Source: Glycomyces artemisiae | GTDB lineage: Bacteria > Actinomycetota > Actinomycetes > Mycobacteriales > Micromonosporaceae | Length of the DNA stretch: 64,000 nt | Assembly: GCF_003002955.1 (NCBI RefSeq) | Contig: NZ_PVTJ01000002.1 | Coordinates: 434,001-498,000 of the forward strand | Direction of reading: 5' to 3' | Shown: positions 1 to 7,760 of the stretch, in pieces | Numbering within the stretch: position 1 is the first letter of the stretch | Layout: every line of letters starts with the position of its first letter | The notes under the pieces: generated by a model | Told to the model about the DNA's origin: nothing | Seen by the model: only the letters and a program-made list of their open reading frames with translations | Databases searched by the model: none | Program-made: the position numbers and the translations under genes

Positions 1-1
1 G

Positions 2-184
2 ACGCAGGGCCCCGACGAGGCGTTCCTCTACTACTTCACGCACCCCGGCGGCGGGCGCCGCTCCACCGTCCAGGTCGCCCGGCTGCACGTGCGCGAGGGA
101 TGGCTGCGCTGCGACCGCGACGAGCACTTCGACTACCTCCCCGACCCCGCGAAGACCGCCGCGCTGCGCGGCGGCGCGTCCTGA
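2..184 (+). CDS. C-terminal fragment of an unidentified protein
   Basis: An open frame enters from the left edge and stops with TGA at 182-184, leaving the last 60 residues. The fragment is rich in aromatic and charged residues (a TQGPDEAFLYYF stretch, then HVREGWLRCDRDEHFDYLPDP) and has no membrane segment. I do not recognise the family. The gene starts outside the window, so its length and domains cannot be judged. It is followed by 175 bases without a clear gene before the YbaB-like gene. Confidence 0.6.
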   Translation, partial: TQGPDEAFLYYFTHPGGGRRSTVQVARLHVREGWLRCDRDEHFDYLPDPAKTAALRGGAS

Positions 185-359
185 AAGGGGCATGCGGGAC
201 GCCCGAAACCGTCCTAACAGGGGCGAAGCGAACTCCTGACACACGGCAAACAAGCTTGTCGAATCCCCTGGTAGGGCGGCACTTCTCGGGGACCCGTTTG
301 TGGCGCGCCCGGTCTATGCTGAAGGCCACACCGAGTCCACTGAGACCCCCGGAGGCGGC

Positions 360-761
360 ATGTTCGGTGAGGACGCGATCGCCCAGCAGCTGGCGGAAGC
401 CCGCTCGGCGCTCGACGAAGTCAGACAGCAGCAGGGCCAACCGGTCCAGCCCGTCACCGCCGAGGCGGCTGCCGGGCGCATTCAAGTGACCCTCGGCGCG
501 AACGGCCGCGTCGAGAAGTTCCGCTTCCTGGAAGAGCGGGTCCTCAAGGAGGGCACCGAGTTCCTCGAAGTCGAGATCGCCAAGGTCGTCAACGCCGCAC
601 TCGACGCCCGCGCGGAGGCCCTGACGGCCGACGTCCCGCCCCCGGACCTGGAGGCGATCGGCGACGCCGTCGCCCAGATCCAGGAGCAGGGCGTGCGCCA
701 GATGCGCGAGATGACCGCGCAGATCAGCGCGGTCATGCAGAAGCTCCAGGGAGGGGCCTGA
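360..761 (+). CDS. YbaB/EbfC family protein (EspL-like)
   Basis: A 133-residue YbaB/EbfC-type protein: an N-terminal helix (AIAQQLAEARSALDEVRQ), a short beta section (RIQVTLGANGRVEKFRF), then long C-terminal helices. I chose the ATG at 360 because GGAGG lies just upstream; an in-frame start at 300 lacks a ribosome site. Family members bind DNA as dimers. In ESX-1 of mycobacteria the YbaB-type protein EspL acts in the secretion locus, so a chaperone or regulator role is possible. The next gene, an EspC-like protein, begins 1 base after the stop, indicating one operon. Similar proteins occur at 53157 and 53489. Confidence 0.85.
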   Translation: MFGEDAIAQQLAEARSALDEVRQQQGQPVQPVTAEAAAGRIQVTLGANGRVEKFRFLEERVLKEGTEFLEVEIAKVVNAALDARAEALTADVPPPDLEAIGDAVAQIQEQGVRQMREMTAQISAVMQKLQGGA

Positions 762-762
762 C

Positions 763-1089
763 ATGGCCGTCAAGCTCAACCTCGACTCGATCCGCGAAGG
801 CGCGCAGCAGCTCGACTCCGCGACCGAGGCCGTGCAGGGCCTGTTCGACCAGTTCAAATCCTCTGTGGACGGACTGGCGGACTCGTTCGGCGGCGACATG
901 ATCGGCAGCCTGCTCGACCTGGCCCACCAGGCCGTCATGGAGGCCATCACCGAGTGCATCACGACGAACATCGAGGACCTCGGCGACTACGCCGAGAACT
1001 TGCGGCAGATCGCCGACACCCACGAGGAGAACGACGCGGAGATCGAGCGCCTGTTCCGGGCGATCCTCGCCGAGCTCGGCCGGGGCTGA
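763..1089 (+). CDS. EspC/WXG100-like type VII secretion substrate
   Basis: A 108-residue, wholly helical acidic protein. Its N-terminus (VKLNLDSIREGAQQLDSATEAV) and C-terminal helix (ADTHEENDAEIERLF) match the pattern of EspC/ESX-1 secretion-associated proteins. The same C-terminal pattern recurs in the protein at 48625 (ADEHAGNDAAIAAELERI). There is no signal peptide, as expected for ESX substrates. It follows the YbaB-like gene by 1 base and precedes the split toxin module. Role as a co-secreted partner or adaptor is inferred from context; family assignment is from sequence pattern only. Confidence 0.75.
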   Translation: MAVKLNLDSIREGAQQLDSATEAVQGLFDQFKSSVDGLADSFGGDMIGSLLDLAHQAVMEAITECITTNIEDLGDYAENLRQIADTHEENDAEIERLFRAILAELGRG

Positions 1090-1253
1090 CCCCCCGGGCC
1101 GCGACCCGACCCGCTCCCTCTATCCCCCCCTGACCCTTTCACTCTCTCTTCCCTTCTCTCCCAACGGCCGCCGCACCGGCCCGCATCAACTCCTTCATAA
1201 CGCTCCGTACCTCGGGCACTGCGCAGTGTCCCCTCCCTTCGAAGGAGCCCTCA

Positions 1254-1748
1254 GTGGGTTTGCAACTGCCCTCCGAGCTGAGAAGCCTCCTCAGCATGCT
1301 CGGCTACGACTGGCCCGAGCCAGACGAGGAGAAGCTCTTCAACCTCGGCAACACCTGGACCGACCTCGCCGACCAGATCGGCGGCGCGATCGACAAGCTC
1401 GAAGCCGCCGCGAAGACCGTCATCGACAACAACGTCAGCGACGACATCGCCGCGTTCAAGTCCGAATGGGAGGACGGCGAGTCCGCGGTCCGCAACATCG
1501 CGGACATCGGCGAGCCGTCCAACATCATCAGCATCGGCATCATGATCGCCGCGGGCGTCGTGCTCGCCCTCAAGATGCAGATGATCGTCCAGCTCGTGAC
1601 GCTCGCGATCCAGATCGCGCAGGCCATCGCCACCGCCGTGGCGACGTTCGGGGCGTCCCTGCTGGAGATCCCCATCTTCAAGATGATCACCTCCAAGCTC
1701 ATCGACATGCTCATCGACATGGCCATCGAGTCGGTGCTCAATGGTTAG
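1254..1748 (+). CDS. WXG100-like N-terminal delivery protein of a polymorphic toxin
   Basis: A 164-residue protein from a GTG start preceded by GAAGGAG. The opening (LPSELRSLLSMLGYDWPEPDE) is the signature of the WXG100-like domain that heads CpnT-type and other large actinobacterial toxins. A helical bundle with the WEDG element follows, then a long hydrophobic region (about residues 95-150). In most relatives this domain is fused to a C-terminal toxin. Here it stops with TAG at 1746 and the toxin-like gene starts 8 bases earlier in another frame. This may be a natural split with translational coupling, or a frameshifted fusion. Confidence 0.8.
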   Translation: MGLQLPSELRSLLSMLGYDWPEPDEEKLFNLGNTWTDLADQIGGAIDKLEAAAKTVIDNNVSDDIAAFKSEWEDGESAVRNIADIGEPSNIISIGIMIAAGVVLALKMQMIVQLVTLAIQIAQAIATAVATFGASLLEIPIFKMITSKLIDMLIDMAIESVLNG

Positions 1749-2247
1749 GATGCGCACCCGCGCCGCGCGGAAGACCACCGCCAAAGGCGCCAAGATCATC
1801 TCCGGACTCATCAGCAACACGCATTTCTTCCGCACGGGGAAAGGCGGCGGCAGCTGGGTCAAGAAGACCGTCTCCAGCGCCGCGAAGAAGACGACCCGGT
1901 CGCGCTGGCGCGCGAAAGTCGGGCACGCGCTCAACAACGACTACAAGGGCACGTTCTTCAAGCAGCACCCCAATCTCAAAGGCAAAGTGGTCGTCCACCA
2001 CGCCATCGAGCAGCAGGTCCTGCGCCGCTACCCCGGCCGGTTCAGCGCCGCGGAAATGCACTCGCTCCAGAACCTGCGCGGCATTCCCAAGGGGCAGGTG
2101 AACAGCCGAGTCCACCTGAGCCAGATCCGCAAGGAATGGAACCAGTTCTACAAGGACTACCCGAACGCCACCCGCCAGCAGATCCTCGACCATGCGACGA
2201 AGGTCGACCTCAAGCTCGGCACGAACTTCAATCCGTCCGTCCCCTAA
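1741..2247 (+). CDS. Putative HNH-like nuclease toxin domain protein
   Basis: A 168-residue, very basic protein. The first half is Lys/Arg-rich and low in complexity. The second half carries HHAIEQQVL, LQNLRGIP, then HLSQIRKEWNQFY. That is the HH...N...H order of His-Me finger (HNH) nuclease domains that end many RHS, WXG and LXG polymorphic toxins. It overlaps the delivery gene by 8 bases and is followed by an immunity-like gene 14 bases later. Nucleic-acid cleavage is inferred from motif order and context. An alternative ATG lies at 1750. Confidence 0.75.
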   Translation: MVRMRTRAARKTTAKGAKIISGLISNTHFFRTGKGGGSWVKKTVSSAAKKTTRSRWRAKVGHALNNDYKGTFFKQHPNLKGKVVVHHAIEQQVLRRYPGRFSAAEMHSLQNLRGIPKGQVNSRVHLSQIRKEWNQFYKDYPNATRQQILDHATKVDLKLGTNFNPSVP

Positions 2248-2261
2248 GTTAGGATGCGCCA

Positions 2262-2684
2262 ATGAGCTACTACCTTCTGGAGCCCGAGGTCGCCGGGGAA
2301 CTCGGCGAGGACACGGTCATGGACCTCGACGCGCAGCCGCCCGTCGTGACCAGGCTCCAGTACGTGATCCAGGACTGGCTCGGCGACGAGATCCTGGAGT
2401 CGACCCCCTGCTTCGTCGTCACGGAGCACCTGGCCGGCCTCATCGGCGCGGCGGGCCTGTCCGGGTACCGCCTCGCCGACGCCGAAGTGGTCCTCGGCGA
2501 GGACGCCGAGGAGCTCGCGGGCGGCCCCGTCGACCTGCCCAAGTGGCAGTGGCTCCAGCTCACCGGCACCGCCGGGGCCGACGACTTCGGGGCGTCCTCG
2601 AACGGCAGCCTCGTGGTCTCCCAGCGGGCCCTCGACGTGCTGCGCCAGGGCGCCCTGAACAACTGCGACGTCGAACCGCTGTAG
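2262..2684 (+). CDS. Immunity-like protein paired with the HNH-like toxin
   Basis: A 140-residue acidic cytoplasmic protein with no signal or TM segment. The opening (MSYYLLEPEVAGELGEDT) and the late GADDFGASSNGSLVVSQRAL resemble a widespread family of small proteins encoded directly after HNH-type polymorphic toxins; I cannot give the family number. Its charge is opposite to that of the basic toxin encoded 14 bases upstream, as expected for a binding inhibitor. A strong hairpin at 2700-2731 ends the cassette. The immunity role is inferred from position and family resemblance. Confidence 0.7.
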   Translation: MSYYLLEPEVAGELGEDTVMDLDAQPPVVTRLQYVIQDWLGDEILESTPCFVVTEHLAGLIGAAGLSGYRLADAEVVLGEDAEELAGGPVDLPKWQWLQLTGTAGADDFGASSNGSLVVSQRALDVLRQGALNNCDVEPL

Positions 2685-2699
2685 CGGACCGGATCGCGA

Positions 2700-2731
2700 A
2701 GGGGCGGAGGGACTGCGGTTCCTCCGCCCCT
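2700..2731 (+). terminator. Hairpin after toxin-immunity cassette
   Basis: An 11-bp GC-rich inverted repeat (AGGGGCGGAGG / CCTCCGCCCCT) with a 10-base loop lies 15 bases after the immunity gene stop. There is no U tract, which is usual in this group. Confidence 0.6.
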
Positions 2732-2838
2732 GCTGCGTCCCCAGCTCGGAGCAGCCGGCGCCTATGATGACCTGGTAACGACTGAATCGCGGCGTATGCG
2801 CAGTACGCATGCGCCGCAACGCGGAAGGACCGCACCCC

Positions 2839-3429
2839 TTGCACTACTACCTCAACGCGTTCAAGCAGTACGCCGTGTTCGCCGGGCGGGCCCGGCGCCA
2901 GGAGTACTGGATGTTCGCGCTCTTCCACTTCATCGCCTTCCTGGTGCTGTACGGGCTGGGGCTGTTCTCCGGATTCGTCCTCGACGGGAGGGTCCCCGAC
3001 CCGGTGGCCGTGGCGCTCATCATCCCGTTCTTCCTCTACGTCCTCGCCTCGTTCGTGCCCGCGCTCGCGCTGACCATCCGGCGCCTCCACGACACCGGCC
3101 GCGAGGGCGCCTGGTTCTTCATGGCGTTCATCCCCTTCGGGGTCGGCGCGGTCTTCATGATGATCTACATGTGCTCCGACGGGAACCCGTTCCAGAACCG
3201 CTTCGGCCCCGATCCCAAAGGCCGCCAGGAGATGCCGCCGCCCCAACCCGGCTACGCGTACGGCTACCAGCCGTACGGGCAGCCCGGGTACCCGCCGCAG
3301 CAGCCCGCCCCGGCCCAGCCGGGGTACCCGCAGCAGGGGTTCCAGCAGCCGGGCCACCCGCCCGCGCCGCACCCGCAGCAGCCCGGCGCCTACCCGCCCC
3401 CGCAGCAGCCGCCCGGACCCCGCGTCTAG
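2839..3429 (+). CDS. DUF805 membrane protein with Pro/Gln/Gly tail
   Basis: The first 115 residues are a DUF805 domain: the family start (YYLNAFKQYAVFAGRARRQEYW), three to four hydrophobic segments, the conserved RRLHDTGREG turn and the CSDGNPFQNRFGPDPKG end. About 75 residues of Pro-, Gln-, Gly- and Tyr-rich low-complexity tail follow (repeated GYP, QQP), presumably cytoplasmic. I place the start at TTG 2839, preceded by GGAAGGA; an ATG at 2809 has no ribosome site. The role of DUF805 proteins is unknown. Hairpins on both sides make it monocistronic. Confidence 0.85.
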   Translation: MHYYLNAFKQYAVFAGRARRQEYWMFALFHFIAFLVLYGLGLFSGFVLDGRVPDPVAVALIIPFFLYVLASFVPALALTIRRLHDTGREGAWFFMAFIPFGVGAVFMMIYMCSDGNPFQNRFGPDPKGRQEMPPPQPGYAYGYQPYGQPGYPPQQPAPAQPGYPQQGFQQPGHPPAPHPQQPGAYPPPQQPPGPRV

Positions 3430-3436
3430 ACGACGC

Positions 3437-3467
3437 AGGGGCGGCCGGTCGCACCGGCCGCCCCTTT
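3437..3467 (+). terminator. Terminator after DUF805 gene
   Basis: A 13-bp stem (AGGGGCGGCCGGT / ACCGGCCGCCCCT) with a 3-base loop followed by TT, starting 8 bases after the DUF805 stop. Confidence 0.7.
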
Positions 3468-3507
3468 CGCATGCGCGCCTTGCATGTCCGCGGCGGGCGC
3501 GCCTCCC

Positions 3508-3675
3508 TCAGTGCTCCGTGTCGGTCCACTGCTGCCAGCGGACGTTCGCGGGCAGGGCGCCGTCGAGCTCCCACAGGGCCGCCAGCGCCGCCTTGACCAG
3601 GTCCGCGCCGATCTCCGCGTCCGGGGAGGGGGCTGCGGCGGCTGCCGGGGGTGCCGGCATCGGAGGACGGGTCAT
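3508..3675 (-). CDS. Small hypothetical protein (55 aa)
   Basis: A short minus-strand frame from ATG 3675 to TGA 3508. The first 20 residues are Pro/Ala-rich; then a helix-forming stretch (AEIGADLVKAALAALWELD) and the end WQQWTDTEH. No hydrophobic segment and no known motif. Codon use is GC3-rich like real genes nearby, and it fills the gap between the DUF805 terminator and the DUF1707 gene. Function unknown; it may be a spurious call. Confidence 0.4.
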   Translation of the reverse strand: MTRPPMPAPPAAAAAPSPDAEIGADLVKAALAALWELDGALPANVRWQQWTDTEH

Positions 3676-3794
3676 TCCGGACTATAGAGCGATTCCGGAC
3701 GTGGCGGGGTACGGCGCGGTGACCGATGCGCTGCTTTGGGGCGCAAGGGGATCTGCGGGGCCGGATGGCTCCGGACCCGCGGGGGAGGCGGGGG

Positions 3795-4238
3795 TCAGAA
3801 CATGCCGGAGAAGGCCGCCACGACGAAGAGGACGAGGACGACCAGGACGCCGATCGCGATGTAGAGGAACAGCTCCGGGGAGATGATGAAGATCACGAGG
3901 CAGGCCGCGGCGGCGATGGCGATGGCGACGCCCGCGATCTTCCACTTGCTGGAGCGCTCGTCGGCGCCGTCGCGGAGCTGCTGGTTGGCCTTCGAGAGGG
4001 ACTCGGGGCGCATCACGCGGGTCGGCTCCATCGACGCCTCCTCGAACCCGGGGGGCGGGAGCTGGCGGAGGTCGGAGATGAGGACGTCGAGCTCGGAGTA
4101 GACGCGGGCGCGCATCGCGGCGTCGACGCGGTCCTGGTACTCCGGTACGTCCAGGCGGCCCTCCTCCACCGCCTGACGCAGGCGCTCCATGACGACCTGC
4201 CGGTCGCTCTCCGAGGCGCGCATCTGATCGCGGTCCAT
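3795..4238 (-). CDS. DUF1707 domain membrane protein
   Basis: A 147-residue protein. Residues 1-55 ([32 protein letters not shown]...) form the DUF1707 (SHOCT-like) domain common in actinobacteria. The C-terminus holds two adjacent hydrophobic segments ([19 protein letters not shown] and [19 protein letters not shown]). ATG 4238 is chosen because GGAGG lies 8 bases upstream. The gene diverges from nuoD. Function is unknown; DUF1707 usually heads small membrane or cell-surface proteins. A second DUF1707 protein is encoded at 17985-18578. Confidence 0.85.
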   Translation of the reverse strand: MDRDQMRASESDRQVVMERLRQAVEEGRLDVPEYQDRVDAAMRARVYSELDVLISDLRQLPPPGFEEASMEPTRVMRPESLSKANQQLRDGADERSSKWKIAGVAIAIAAAACLVIFIISPELFLYIAIGVLVVLVLFVVAAFSGMF

Positions 4239-4392
4239 TCGGCCACACCTCCAATGTCGGATGCTCCGTCTAGGATGCCAGGGCCCGGCAACACGCTGCC
4301 ACGCCGAGTGGCGGCGCCCTGCCAACCTATGGCATCGCGGCCACGCCGCGGCTCCTCTTCCCGAACCGGGAGGAAACTGCGACGATGAGGGG

Positions 4393-5529
4393 GTGAGCGA
4401 ACAGCTGATCGTCGGCGTCGGTGCATCGACCGAAGCGGCCGACATGGTGCTCAACATCGGCCCGCAGCACCCCTCCACGCACGGGGTGCTCCGGCTCAAG
4501 CTGCGGGTGGACGGCGAACGCGTCACCGAATGCGAGCCGATCGTCGGCTACATGCACCGCGGCGCCGAGAAGCTCTACGAGGTGCGCGACTTCCGGCAGA
4601 TCATGCTGCTCGCCAACCGGCACGACTGGCTGTCCGCGTTCTCCTCCGAACTCGGGGTCGCCCTCGCCGCCGAGCGCCTCGCCGGGATCGAGGTCCCCGA
4701 GCGCGCCGTGTGGCTGCGCATGGCGCTCGCGGAGATGAACCGGATCCTCAACCACCTCATGTTCCTCGGGTCCTACCCCCTGGAGATCGGCGCGATCACC
4801 CCGATGTTCTACGCGTTCACCGAACGCGAGCGCATCCAGGCGGTCATGGAGGAGGCCAGCGGCGGCCGGATCCACTACATGTACAACTGCGTCGGCGGCC
4901 TCAAGCAGGACGTGCCCGACGGCTGGGAGGACCGTGCCCGCCGCGCCGTCGACGACGTCGAGACCGGCATGGCCCGACTCGACAAGCTCCTGCGCCACAA
5001 CGAGATCTTCGCCGCCCGGACCAAGGGCGTCGGCGTCCTCGACGCCGCCGCCGCGGCCGCGTTCGGCGTCACCGGGCCCGTCGCCCGCGCCTCCGGCCTC
5101 GACTTCGACCTGCGCCGCGACGAGCCCTACCTCGCGTACGGCGACCTCGACGTGCCCGTCGTGACCCGCACCGAAGGCGACTGCCACGCCCGCTTCCTCT
5201 GCCTCATGGACCAGGTGTACGCCTCGATCGAACTCGCCCGGACCTGCCTCGACCGCGCCGCCGCCGTGCCCGGGCCCGTCAACACGAAGCTCCCGAAGAT
5301 CTTCAAGCCCCCGGCGGGCGAGACCTACGTGTGGACCGAGAACCCGCTGGGCGCCAACGGCTACTACCTCGTCAGCCGCGGCGAGAAGACCCCCTACCGG
5401 CTCAAGCTCCGCACCGCGTCCTACGCGAACGTGCAGGCCCTCGCCACCCTCATGACCGGCTGCCTCATCCCCGACATGATCGCCATCCTCGGCTCCATGT
5501 TCTTCGTCGTCGGCGACATCGACAAATAG
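4393..5529 (+). CDS. nuoD: NADH-quinone oxidoreductase subunit D (orphan)
   Basis: A 378-residue 49-kDa-subunit homologue of complex I, which helps form the quinone-binding site. Visible signatures are [15 protein letters not shown] near the start, [31 protein letters not shown] and the C-terminal FFVVGDIDK. The family's usual length is about 380-440. GTG 4393 is chosen as the first start before the conserved block; ATG 4444 is an alternative. No other nuo gene is in the window: neighbours are a DUF1707 gene and an unrelated membrane protein. It may supplement a nuo operon elsewhere or serve a partial complex. Confidence 0.9.
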   Translation: MSEQLIVGVGASTEAADMVLNIGPQHPSTHGVLRLKLRVDGERVTECEPIVGYMHRGAEKLYEVRDFRQIMLLANRHDWLSAFSSELGVALAAERLAGIEVPERAVWLRMALAEMNRILNHLMFLGSYPLEIGAITPMFYAFTERERIQAVMEEASGGRIHYMYNCVGGLKQDVPDGWEDRARRAVDDVETGMARLDKLLRHNEIFAARTKGVGVLDAAAAAAFGVTGPVARASGLDFDLRRDEPYLAYGDLDVPVVTRTEGDCHARFLCLMDQVYASIELARTCLDRAAAVPGPVNTKLPKIFKPPAGETYVWTENPLGANGYYLVSRGEKTPYRLKLRTASYANVQALATLMTGCLIPDMIAILGSMFFVVGDIDK

Positions 5530-5533
5530 CCGC

Positions 5534-6178
5534 CTACGCGCAGCCGCCCGTCGTCTCGTGGACGCGGAGCGGCTCGGCCTCGACCGCCTCGGTCCAACTG
5601 GCGAGCTCCCCGCCGCCCGGGCAGGGGACCGCGCCGTACTCCCATTCGGGGGTCGCGCTCGCGGGCGGGTCCGGAGTGAAGTCCGGGACGCCGCCGTCGA
5701 GGGGGCGGCAGCCCGTGGTCGCCTGCACGGTGACCGGCTCGGACCAGCGGCCGCCCGGAGGGTCGGGGACCTCCGCGGTCACGCGGAGGCTGATGTAGCC
5801 GTCGGCGTCGCCGAACCACACGGCCGCATCCGAATCCGAGGACGGTTCGAGGCCGAACCGGTCGGCGAGCGCCTCGACCTGGTCGACCGTCGCCCCCGAG
5901 ATCTGGAGCGTCCGCGACAGCGACGCCCCCGGGCGCACCGGCGTCACCTCGCAGTCCTCCACGCCCAGCGGCCCCGCCGCGAGGACCGCCGCGCCCGTCA
6001 CCGAAGCGGCCGCCTCGCCCAGGGCCGCGTCCATGACCGCGCGGGCCTGCGCGGCGTCCACCTGCTCGCGGACCGTCGCCCGAGTCCCCGCGAACGCGGC
6101 CGCGAACAGCAGCAGCGCCCACACCATGACCGCGACGCGCAGGCGGCGGCGCCAGCGCGCCGAGACGTTCGAGAACAC
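5534..6178 (-). CDS. Membrane-anchored protein of unknown function
   Basis: A 214-residue protein from GTG 6178. The N-terminus is basic (ARWRRRLR), followed by one hydrophobic segment (VAVMVWALLLFAAAFAG) and an extracytoplasmic part with four or five Cys, suitable for disulfides (DCEVTP, TTGCRPL, AVPCPGGG, TTGGCA). It is convergent with nuoD (4 bases between stops) and divergent from the ECF41 sigma gene. No family recognised. Anchoring by a single N-terminal segment is inferred. Confidence 0.7.
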   Translation of the reverse strand: MFSNVSARWRRRLRVAVMVWALLLFAAAFAGTRATVREQVDAAQARAVMDAALGEAAASVTGAAVLAAGPLGVEDCEVTPVRPGASLSRTLQISGATVDQVEALADRFGLEPSSDSDAAVWFGDADGYISLRVTAEVPDPPGGRWSEPVTVQATTGCRPLDGGVPDFTPDPPASATPEWEYGAVPCPGGGELASWTEAVEAEPLRVHETTGGCA

Positions 6179-6234
6179 GGGACACAGTCTGCCCTACCCG
6201 ATCCGCGAGACAACCGTCACAATCAGCGATCCGG

Positions 6235-6261
6235 TGTCACACTCTTGAACCATGCCCCGTC
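6235..6261 (+). promoter_or_regulatory. ECF41-type autoregulated promoter
   Basis: TGTCACA at 6235-6241, a 16-base spacer, then CGTC at 6258-6261. This is the promoter pattern published for ECF41 sigma factors, lying directly before an ECF41 gene, so autoregulation is likely. It also decides the start: an ATG at 6252 falls inside the promoter, and transcription from it would begin close to the ATG at 6270. Confidence 0.7.
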
Positions 6262-6269
6262 CTCCCGAC

Positions 6270-7151
6270 ATGAACCGACCGGAATCCGCCGCAGCGATCT
6301 TCCAAGAACTGCGACCGCGCCTCGTCGGCGTCGCGTACGGACTCCTCGGCTCCGTCAGCGAAGCCGAGGACGTCGTCCAGGACGCCTGGATGCGATTGCA
6401 GCGCACCGACGCCGACGCCATCGACGACCTCACCGGCTGGCTCGTCACCACCACCTCCCGCCTCGCCCTCGACGTCCTGCGCTCCGCACGCGTCCGCCGC
6501 GAAGCCTACGTGGGCCCGTGGCTGCCCGAACCCGTCGAGACCGCCCCCGACCCCGCCGACAGCGTCAGCCTCGCCGACTCCCTGTCCTGGGCGATGCTCG
6601 TCGTCCTCGAAACGCTCAGCCCCGCCGAGCGCGCCGCATTCGTCCTCCACGACGTCTTCGGCCTCACCTTCGACGAGGTCGCCGAGACCCTCGGCCGCAC
6701 CCCCGCCGGCTGCCGCAAGCTCGCCAGCCGCGCCCGCGAGCACGTCGAGCGCCGCCAGCCCCGCTTCGACGTCGACCCCGACGAGCACCGCCACGTCGTC
6801 GAGGCGTTCTCCCGCGCCGTCACCTCCGGCGACATCGAGGGCCTCACCGCCCTCCTCGACCCCGACGCGGTCCTCACCTCCGACGGCGGCGGCGTCGTCC
6901 GCGCCGCCCGCAACCCTGTCCGCGGCGCCGACAAGATCGCCCGCTTCCTCACCGGCGTCACCCTGCGCTACGACGACTTCCACCATCGCGTCACCACCGT
7001 CAACGGCGGCCCCGCCCTCCTCACCGTCGTCGGCGGCGAAGTCGGCGGCATCACCCTCCTCGGCATCGCCGACGGCCGCATCGTCGCCGTCGACATGGTC
7101 CGCAACCCCGACAAGCTCACCGGAATCCACGAAGTCCACCGGCCCCGATAG
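6270..7151 (+). CDS. ECF41 family RNA polymerase sigma factor with SnoaL-like C-terminus
   Basis: Sigma region 2 (IFQELRPRLVGVAYGLLGS, AEDVVQDAWMRL) and region 4 (LSPAERAAFVLHDVFGLTFDEVA, GCRKLASRAREH) are followed by an NTF2/SnoaL-like extension. All three ECF41 hallmarks are present: the WLPEP linker, the DGGG motif and the C-terminal NPDKL. In known members the extension acts in place of an anti-sigma factor. I prefer ATG 6270 over 6252 because the promoter overlaps the earlier ATG, implying a leaderless mRNA. The downstream carboxymuconolactone decarboxylase gene is the standard ECF41 partner. Confidence 0.92.
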   Translation: MNRPESAAAIFQELRPRLVGVAYGLLGSVSEAEDVVQDAWMRLQRTDADAIDDLTGWLVTTTSRLALDVLRSARVRREAYVGPWLPEPVETAPDPADSVSLADSLSWAMLVVLETLSPAERAAFVLHDVFGLTFDEVAETLGRTPAGCRKLASRAREHVERRQPRFDVDPDEHRHVVEAFSRAVTSGDIEGLTALLDPDAVLTSDGGGVVRAARNPVRGADKIARFLTGVTLRYDDFHHRVTTVNGGPALLTVVGGEVGGITLLGIADGRIVAVDMVRNPDKLTGIHEVHRPR

Positions 7152-7171
7152 GCCCCGCAGGAAGGAACACC

Positions 7172-7672
7172 ATGGAAGCCCGACTCGCCTTCACCGACAC
7201 CGAGTTCGCCAAGGCCTACTACAAGAACATGCTCGCCAACGAGAAGCTGTTCCACACCGCCTCCACCGTCCCGCACCGCACCATGGAGCTCGTGAAGCTG
7301 CGCGCCAGCCAGATCAACGGCTGCGGCTTCTGCACCGACATGCACTTCAAGGACGCCGTGCACGCCGGAGACGACCCCGAGCGCCTCAACCTCGTCCCCG
7401 TCTGGCGCGAAGCGCCCGCCTTCGACGACGCCGAGCGGGCCGCGCTGGCCCTCGCGGAGGAGTCGGCGCGCCTCGCCGACAACCCGCACGGCGTCAGCGA
7501 CGAGACCTGGGAGGCGGTGCGCAAGCACTACGACGACGAGCAGATCGCGGCCCTCGTCGCGATGTGCGCGCAGATCAACGCCTGGAACCGCGTCAACGTC
7601 ATCCTCCGCACCCCCGCCGGGTTCTACGACCCGGCGACGAAGACCGCCCGCTACAGGGAACTCCAGAAGTAG
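7172..7672 (+). CDS. Carboxymuconolactone decarboxylase/AhpD-like protein
   Basis: A 166-residue protein of the CMD/AhpD fold with the redox motif NGCGFCTDMH: Cys51, Cys54 and His58, the C-x-x-C-x-x-x-H arrangement of AhpD-type peroxidase components. GAAGGA stands 6 bases before ATG 7172. It lies 20 bases after the ECF41 sigma gene, and this pairing is typical of the sigma group, so it is probably the main sigma target. The substrate is unknown; a thiol-dependent peroxidase role is a family-level inference. Confidence 0.9.
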   Translation: MEARLAFTDTEFAKAYYKNMLANEKLFHTASTVPHRTMELVKLRASQINGCGFCTDMHFKDAVHAGDDPERLNLVPVWREAPAFDDAERAALALAEESARLADNPHGVSDETWEAVRKHYDDEQIAALVAMCAQINAWNRVNVILRTPAGFYDPATKTARYRELQK

Positions 7673-7691
7673 CGCCCCGCCGGGACGTGAA

Positions 7692-7723
7692 AAGGGCCCG
7701 GACACGAACGTGTCCGGGCCCTT
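7692..7723. terminator. Bidirectional terminator
   Basis: A perfect 14-bp stem (AAGGGCCCGGACAC / GTGTCCGGGCCCTT) with a 4-base loop between the convergent CMD and DUF1416 genes. It should serve both strands. Confidence 0.8.
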
Positions 7724-7760
7724 CCTGACTGGGATACGAGCTGAATCGCCCCGGTCGGTA

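Noticed and set aside
3223-3429. Pro/Gln-rich DUF805 tail as a regulatory DNA repeat
   Set aside because: It is explained by low-complexity protein repeats with varied codons; no conserved DNA motif as in virB4.
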